NCBI GenBank assembly: GCA_958448555.1
Contig: CAUDEL010000063.1
Span: forward strand, 1-15,805
Source of the DNA: Limiplasma sp958448555
GTDB taxonomy: Bacteria > Bacillota > Clostridia > Christensenellales > Aristaeellaceae
DNA: 15,805 nucleotides
Direction: 5' to 3'
Made by a program: the position numbers and the translations under genes. A model generated the notes under the pieces. The model searched no databases, was not told the DNA's origin, and saw only the letters and a program-made list of their open reading frames with translations. Shown here one piece after another: positions 12,647 to 15,805 of this stretch; the first letter of the stretch is position 1; every line of letters begins with the position of its first letter.

Positions 12647-14105
12647 CACGCCGTTCACTTCCATCCGCTGGAAAATTCTTTTCGCCTTCCTGCTCATTGT
12701 GGGGGTGAGCTACTATGCGGTAGCCACCTCGCTCATTGGGCTGGTGGGCGATTATTTGTTCGACGACCGCAAGCAGCAGGACCGCGCCAACGTCGGTCAC
12801 CTGGCGCAGGAGATTTCCTCCCTCTACCTCACGGCGCAGATGGGGGCCCTTCAGACGCGGCTGAACACGGCGTCCAGCGAGCTGGACGCGAGGCTGATGG
12901 TGCTGGACATGAGCGGCAAGGTGCAGGCCGACAGCGCCAACGAGCTCAACGGTTCGCGCATGGAGCTTCCGGAGGTTTCCAGTATTCTCTCGCTCGGAAA
13001 GACCGAGGACTACGGCGTTCACCAGCTCGAGGACGAGGACGCCACGCTGGACGTGTTCGGGCTTCTTCGCCCCTTCGACCAGGGGGTTGAGTGGGTGGCG
13101 CATGCCACCGCGGCGCTGACCCACAACGGCCAGACCATCGGCGTGCTGTTGCTCACCTCCCCCATGCAGGGCACCATGCAAAGGCTCTTTACCCTGCAGG
13201 ACAAGATGATTCTCTATTTTCTCATCGCCGCCGGCGCCGCCATGGTCATCGCGCTGGTGTTTTCGCGCATCATCACCCGGCCCATTGTCTCCCTGACGCG
13301 CAGCATCCAGCGCATGGGGCGGGGCGACCTGTCCGTGCGCGTGCCCGTCAAGGGCAGCGGCGAGCTACGCCGCCTTTCGGAGACCTTCAACACCATGTCC
13401 GAAAAGCTGGAGATGCTCGACAAGAGCCGCAACCAGTTCGTCTCCAACGCCAGCCACGAGCTCAAGACCCCGCTGGCGACGATGAAGATCCTCCTGGAGA
13501 GCATCATCTATCAGCCCGACATGGACGCCGGGATGCGCACCGAGTTTCTGACCGATATCAACAAGGAGATCGACCGCCTCAACCTCATCATCGGCGACCT
13601 GCTCACGCTGGTGAGCATGGATTCTAAGACCATGCGCCTCAACCGCACCACCTTCAGCCTGGCTCAGGTGGTCACCGACACGGCGCACCGGCTGAGCCTG
13701 GTGATGGAAAAGCGCCATCAGGAGCTCAAGCTGCAGCTTGCCGACCGCTGCGACATGTACGCCGACTGCGCCAAGCTCTCGCAGGTGGTCTACAACCTGA
13801 TGGAAAACGCCAGCAAGTATACCCAGGAGGGCGGCGTGATCCGGGTGCGGCTGATCCGCTCCGGGCGGGACGCCATCCTGACCGTCTCGGACAACGGCCC
13901 CGGGATTCCCAAGGAGGATCAGTCGCATATCTTTGACCGCTTCTACCGCGTGGACAAGGCCCGCAGCCGCGAAACGGGCGGCACGGGCCTTGGGCTGAGC
14001 ATCGTGCATCAGATGGTGCTCATGCACGGCGGCACGGTGTCGGTGGACAGCGAAGAGGGCAACGGCGCCACCTTTACGGTGGAATTGCCCATTCATCAGG
14101 GATGA
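12642..14105 (+). CDS. Sensor histidine kinase of system 2, start codon noncanonical or uncertain
   Basis: This kinase has about 487 residues if it starts at the ATT at 12642. TM1 is at about 11-35, a 150-residue extracellular sensor (about 41-188) contains LDARLMVLDMSGKVQADS, TM2 is at about 189-210, HAMP at about 205-258, HisKA with H272 in FVSNASHELKTPLATMK, and HATPase_c with N389 in NLMENASKYT, G1 DNGPGIP and G2 GTGLGLS. No ATG, GTG or TTG occurs in frame between the kinase TM1 and a TTG at 12432, deep inside the regulator gene. The next GTG (12699) would cut TM1. An ATT overlapping the regulator TAA (ATTAA) gives the right N-terminus. Its stop overlaps an ATG (ATGA) of the next gene region. 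Confidence 0.85.
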   Translation: MNTPFTSIRWKILFAFLLIVGVSYYAVATSLIGLVGDYLFDDRKQQDRANVGHLAQEISSLYLTAQMGALQTRLNTASSELDARLMVLDMSGKVQADSANELNGSRMELPEVSSILSLGKTEDYGVHQLEDEDATLDVFGLLRPFDQGVEWVAHATAALTHNGQTIGVLLLTSPMQGTMQRLFTLQDKMILYFLIAAGAAMVIALVFSRIITRPIVSLTRSIQRMGRGDLSVRVPVKGSGELRRLSETFNTMSEKLEMLDKSRNQFVSNASHELKTPLATMKILLESIIYQPDMDAGMRTEFLTDINKEIDRLNLIIGDLLTLVSMDSKTMRLNRTTFSLAQVVTDTAHRLSLVMEKRHQELKLQLADRCDMYADCAKLSQVVYNLMENASKYTQEGGVIRVRLIRSGRDAILTVSDNGPGIPKEDQSHIFDRFYRVDKARSRETGGTGLGLSIVHQMVLMHGGTVSVDSEEGNGATFTVELPIHQG

Positions 14106-14119
14106 CGGGAGGGATGCCG

Positions 14120-15673
14120 ATGGTCAGAAAACGCGCAAAGCTGCTTGCTCTCATGGCGCTCGCCTGCGCTTTGCTCAGCGCCTGCGCATCCGTGGGACTG
14201 CCCGTGGCCGATGACGAGCTCCCCGCAACCCTTCCTCCCGCCGAGGTCAGCTTTCTGGCGCCGATCGGCGACGCCTCTCTGGAGTATACGGCTCCCGCCA
14301 CGCTCTACCTCCCCCGCCATGACGGCATGAGCCTGACGGCGGTGGAGAGCGAGGTCTCCTTTTCCCCCACCCGCCCCGACGCGGAGAGCCTCGCACGGGC
14401 GCTTCTGGCCTATGCCGGCGACGGCGTGGCAAGCCCCGTGGGCGGAAGCGTCCGGCTGTCGCTCTACGGCGTCAACCCCGTGGAGGTCAGCCGCAACGTG
14501 GCGACCGTCAACCTGGCGGCCAACGCCCTCCAGCTCAGCCGCGACGCGCTCTATCTGGCATGCCAGTCCATCGCCAACACGCTGACCACGCTCCCCGGGA
14601 TCGAATGGGTCAATTTTCTGGTGGTGGACCGTCCCGTCGGCCTGGATATCGCCAACACGCTCCCCATGGGCGCGCTGTCGGCAACCTCGGCCCAGGACAT
14701 CTCCGCGGCCTATGACCAGCTTCTCTCCCGCCGGGTGGACAGCGGATCGGACGCTTCCCTCAAACCCCTCACCTCCAACGTCACGCTCTACTTTCCCGTG
14801 GGCGGCACCGACGGCGTCGTCAGCGAGGTCAGGACCATCTCCTTTGCCGATCAGGTTTTTTCCAACATGGTAGTAACCATCCTGCGCGAGCTTGCGCAGG
14901 GCCCGGGCGCGCAGATTGATTCGCCCGCGCTTCCGCTGCTTGGCGACCTTCTCACCGCCGACCCCAAGCTGGTCAATTCCGAATCCACCGGCGGCTCCGT
15001 GATCTCTCTGGAGTTTGCCTACAACCTCGACGACATGCTCGAGGCCTACGGTCTGACCCGGGCCCAGAGCATGGCTTCCCTGTGCTACACGCTGTGTACG
15101 TTTTTCCCCAACGTCAGCGGGATCCGCGTCTCCATCAACGATACACCCGTGTCCGAGCTGCAGCTGGAGGAGGACGTGGACGTGTCCATCAGCTTTACGG
15201 AAAACATCCTCCTTCGCGGGGATTTTTCCACCCTGCTCTATGACTACTGCACCCTCTTTTTTGCAGACGAGGCGGGCGAAAGCCTTCGCAGGGTGACCCG
15301 CCCCGTGCCCTATACCCAGCGCGTAAGCCCGCGCACGCTGCTCATCGAGCTGGCGCGCGGCCCGCAGGCCAGCGACAGCCTGCAGGGGCTGTCCGCCGTC
15401 ATGCCCGTGGGCGCGATTGAGGACACCGATATTCTCGGGCTGGCGCTCTCGGAGGGGACGATGCTGGTCAATTTTGCCCCCTCCTTTGAAAACGTGGGGG
15501 CAGGCATGGACGAAACCCGGGAACGCCTGCTCGCCTACGCCATGGTCAATACCCTCTGTGCGGGGACGGGCGCGGAGAGCGTGTGCTTCTTCCGCGGCGG
15601 TACGCAGTTCGATGGCTTTTCCGGCAAAATCTATTGGCGTGGGCTGTTCTACCCTCTGCCGACGGACAGCTAA
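14120..15673 (+). CDS. Lipoprotein with three GerMN-like domains (LpqB-like arrangement)
   Basis: This 517-residue lipoprotein has a signal peptide with lipobox L-S-A-C, so Cys22 is the lipidated residue. Three GerMN-like modules follow at about 60-174 (ATLYLPRHDG...VVDRPVG), 220-347 (VTLYFPVGGTDG...INDTPV) and 373-498 (TLFFADEAGESLRRV...FFRGGTQFDG). Each has the conserved LLxxGP-like turn or beta core and the final IxxxVNFLV-type strand. GerMN domains occur in spore GerM and in LpqB, where they act at the cell envelope. Of the three ATGs in frame, 14120 sits 6 bases after GGGAGGG and is chosen over 14102 (overlapping the kinase stop) and 14114. It probably modulates the kinase, as LpqB does with MtrB (inference). 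Confidence 0.85.
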   Translation: MVRKRAKLLALMALACALLSACASVGLPVADDELPATLPPAEVSFLAPIGDASLEYTAPATLYLPRHDGMSLTAVESEVSFSPTRPDAESLARALLAYAGDGVASPVGGSVRLSLYGVNPVEVSRNVATVNLAANALQLSRDALYLACQSIANTLTTLPGIEWVNFLVVDRPVGLDIANTLPMGALSATSAQDISAAYDQLLSRRVDSGSDASLKPLTSNVTLYFPVGGTDGVVSEVRTISFADQVFSNMVVTILRELAQGPGAQIDSPALPLLGDLLTADPKLVNSESTGGSVISLEFAYNLDDMLEAYGLTRAQSMASLCYTLCTFFPNVSGIRVSINDTPVSELQLEEDVDVSISFTENILLRGDFSTLLYDYCTLFFADEAGESLRRVTRPVPYTQRVSPRTLLIELARGPQASDSLQGLSAVMPVGAIEDTDILGLALSEGTMLVNFAPSFENVGAGMDETRERLLAYAMVNTLCAGTGAESVCFFRGGTQFDGFSGKIYWRGLFYPLPTDS

Positions 15674-15678
15674 AAAGC

Positions 15679-15704
15679 GGCGGGGAGCGTCATGGCTCCC
15701 CGCC
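15679..15704. terminator. Hairpin after the GerMN lipoprotein gene, probably bidirectional
   Basis: A perfect 10-bp GC-rich stem (15679-15688 with 15695-15704) with a 6-base loop starts 5 bases after the stop. The T-run lies on the minus strand (A-run 15672-15676), so it is a typical terminator for a gene arriving from the right, and a weaker one for this operon. Confidence 0.7.
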
Positions 15705-15714
15705 CCAGCGTGTC

Positions 15715-15805
15715 GAAAAAGCTCGCCTGCGGCGATCTTTTCCGCCAGGGCACGTTTCCCCTGCGCCTGCGGCGCGGCCGGGGAAACGTGCAAGGAAACC
15801 TTGCT
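15715..15805. repeat. Nested inverted repeats at the window end (intergenic repeat-like)
   Basis: Perfect 12-bp arms GCACGTTTCCCC (15750-15761) and GGGGAAACGTGC (15780-15791) enclose 18 bases. A second 6-bp hairpin GCAAGG-AAA-CCTTGC (15790-15804) overlaps its right arm. The 11-mer CGCCTGCGGCG occurs twice (near 15725 and 15765). No gene is seen. It continues beyond the window, so class and length are unknown. Confidence 0.55.

Noticed and set aside
11954..14105. Naming system 2 WalRK
   Set aside because: The receiver motifs are similar, but the kinase lacks a visible PAS domain between HAMP and HisKA and no walHIJ-type genes follow.
14096..15793. 565-codon minus-strand open frame
   Set aside because: It is antisense to the GerMN lipoprotein gene, has shadow composition, and runs across a terminator.

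Overview
The window suggests a Gram-positive, endospore-lineage Clostridia genome, most likely a GC-rich gut type. The grounds are Tn916-type accessory genes, GerMN-domain lipoprotein genes, OmpR-family two-component systems, strong TTGACA/TATAAT promoters with AGGAGG ribosome binding sites, and LacI-style control of sugar genes. Genus cannot be read from the sequence. Base composition changes near 1.9 kb: the left 1.9 kb is clearly AT-richer than the GC-rich remainder.

Layout. (1) 1-~1900, AT-richer, all on the minus strand: the regulatory end of a Tn916-like integrative conjugative element. It holds a window-truncated HTH_16 protein, a small sigma-like protein, a DUF6440-like protein, a membrane protein and an XRE repressor. 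It then decays into repeats, a duplicated hairpin and two tiny overlapping ORFs before chromosomal-type sequence begins. (2) 1953-4466: a divergent sugar pair, a solute-binding protein (minus) and a GH43-type glycosidase (plus), each with its own promoter and a matching LacI-like operator just downstream of the -10. (3) 4471-8502: a minus-strand operon of marR and two half-ABC exporters forming a heterodimer with one degenerate ATP site. (4) 8674-8861: tRNA-Pro(GGG) with promoter and terminator. (5) 8950-11775: a minus-strand operon of response regulator and histidine kinase, followed by a secreted protein with three PepSY repeats. (6) 11857-15673: a divergent plus-strand operon of response regulator, histidine kinase and a lipoprotein with three GerMN-like domains, ordered like actinobacterial mtrA-mtrB-lpqB. 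(7) 15679-15805: a terminator and nested inverted repeats running off the window.

How it fits together. The sugar locus looks like import plus intracellular handling of a plant-type oligosaccharide, although the GH43 lacks its expected catalytic base. The MarR/ABC operon looks like drug- or peptide-responsive efflux. The two back-to-back two-component systems each carry an exported accessory protein built from three copies of one domain, which suggests envelope sensing.

The most interesting points are the GH43 active-site loss, the twin operators, the MtrAB-LpqB-like operon, its kinase without a normal start codon, and the boundary of the mobile-element remnant. I found no CRISPR array and no clearly new defence system.
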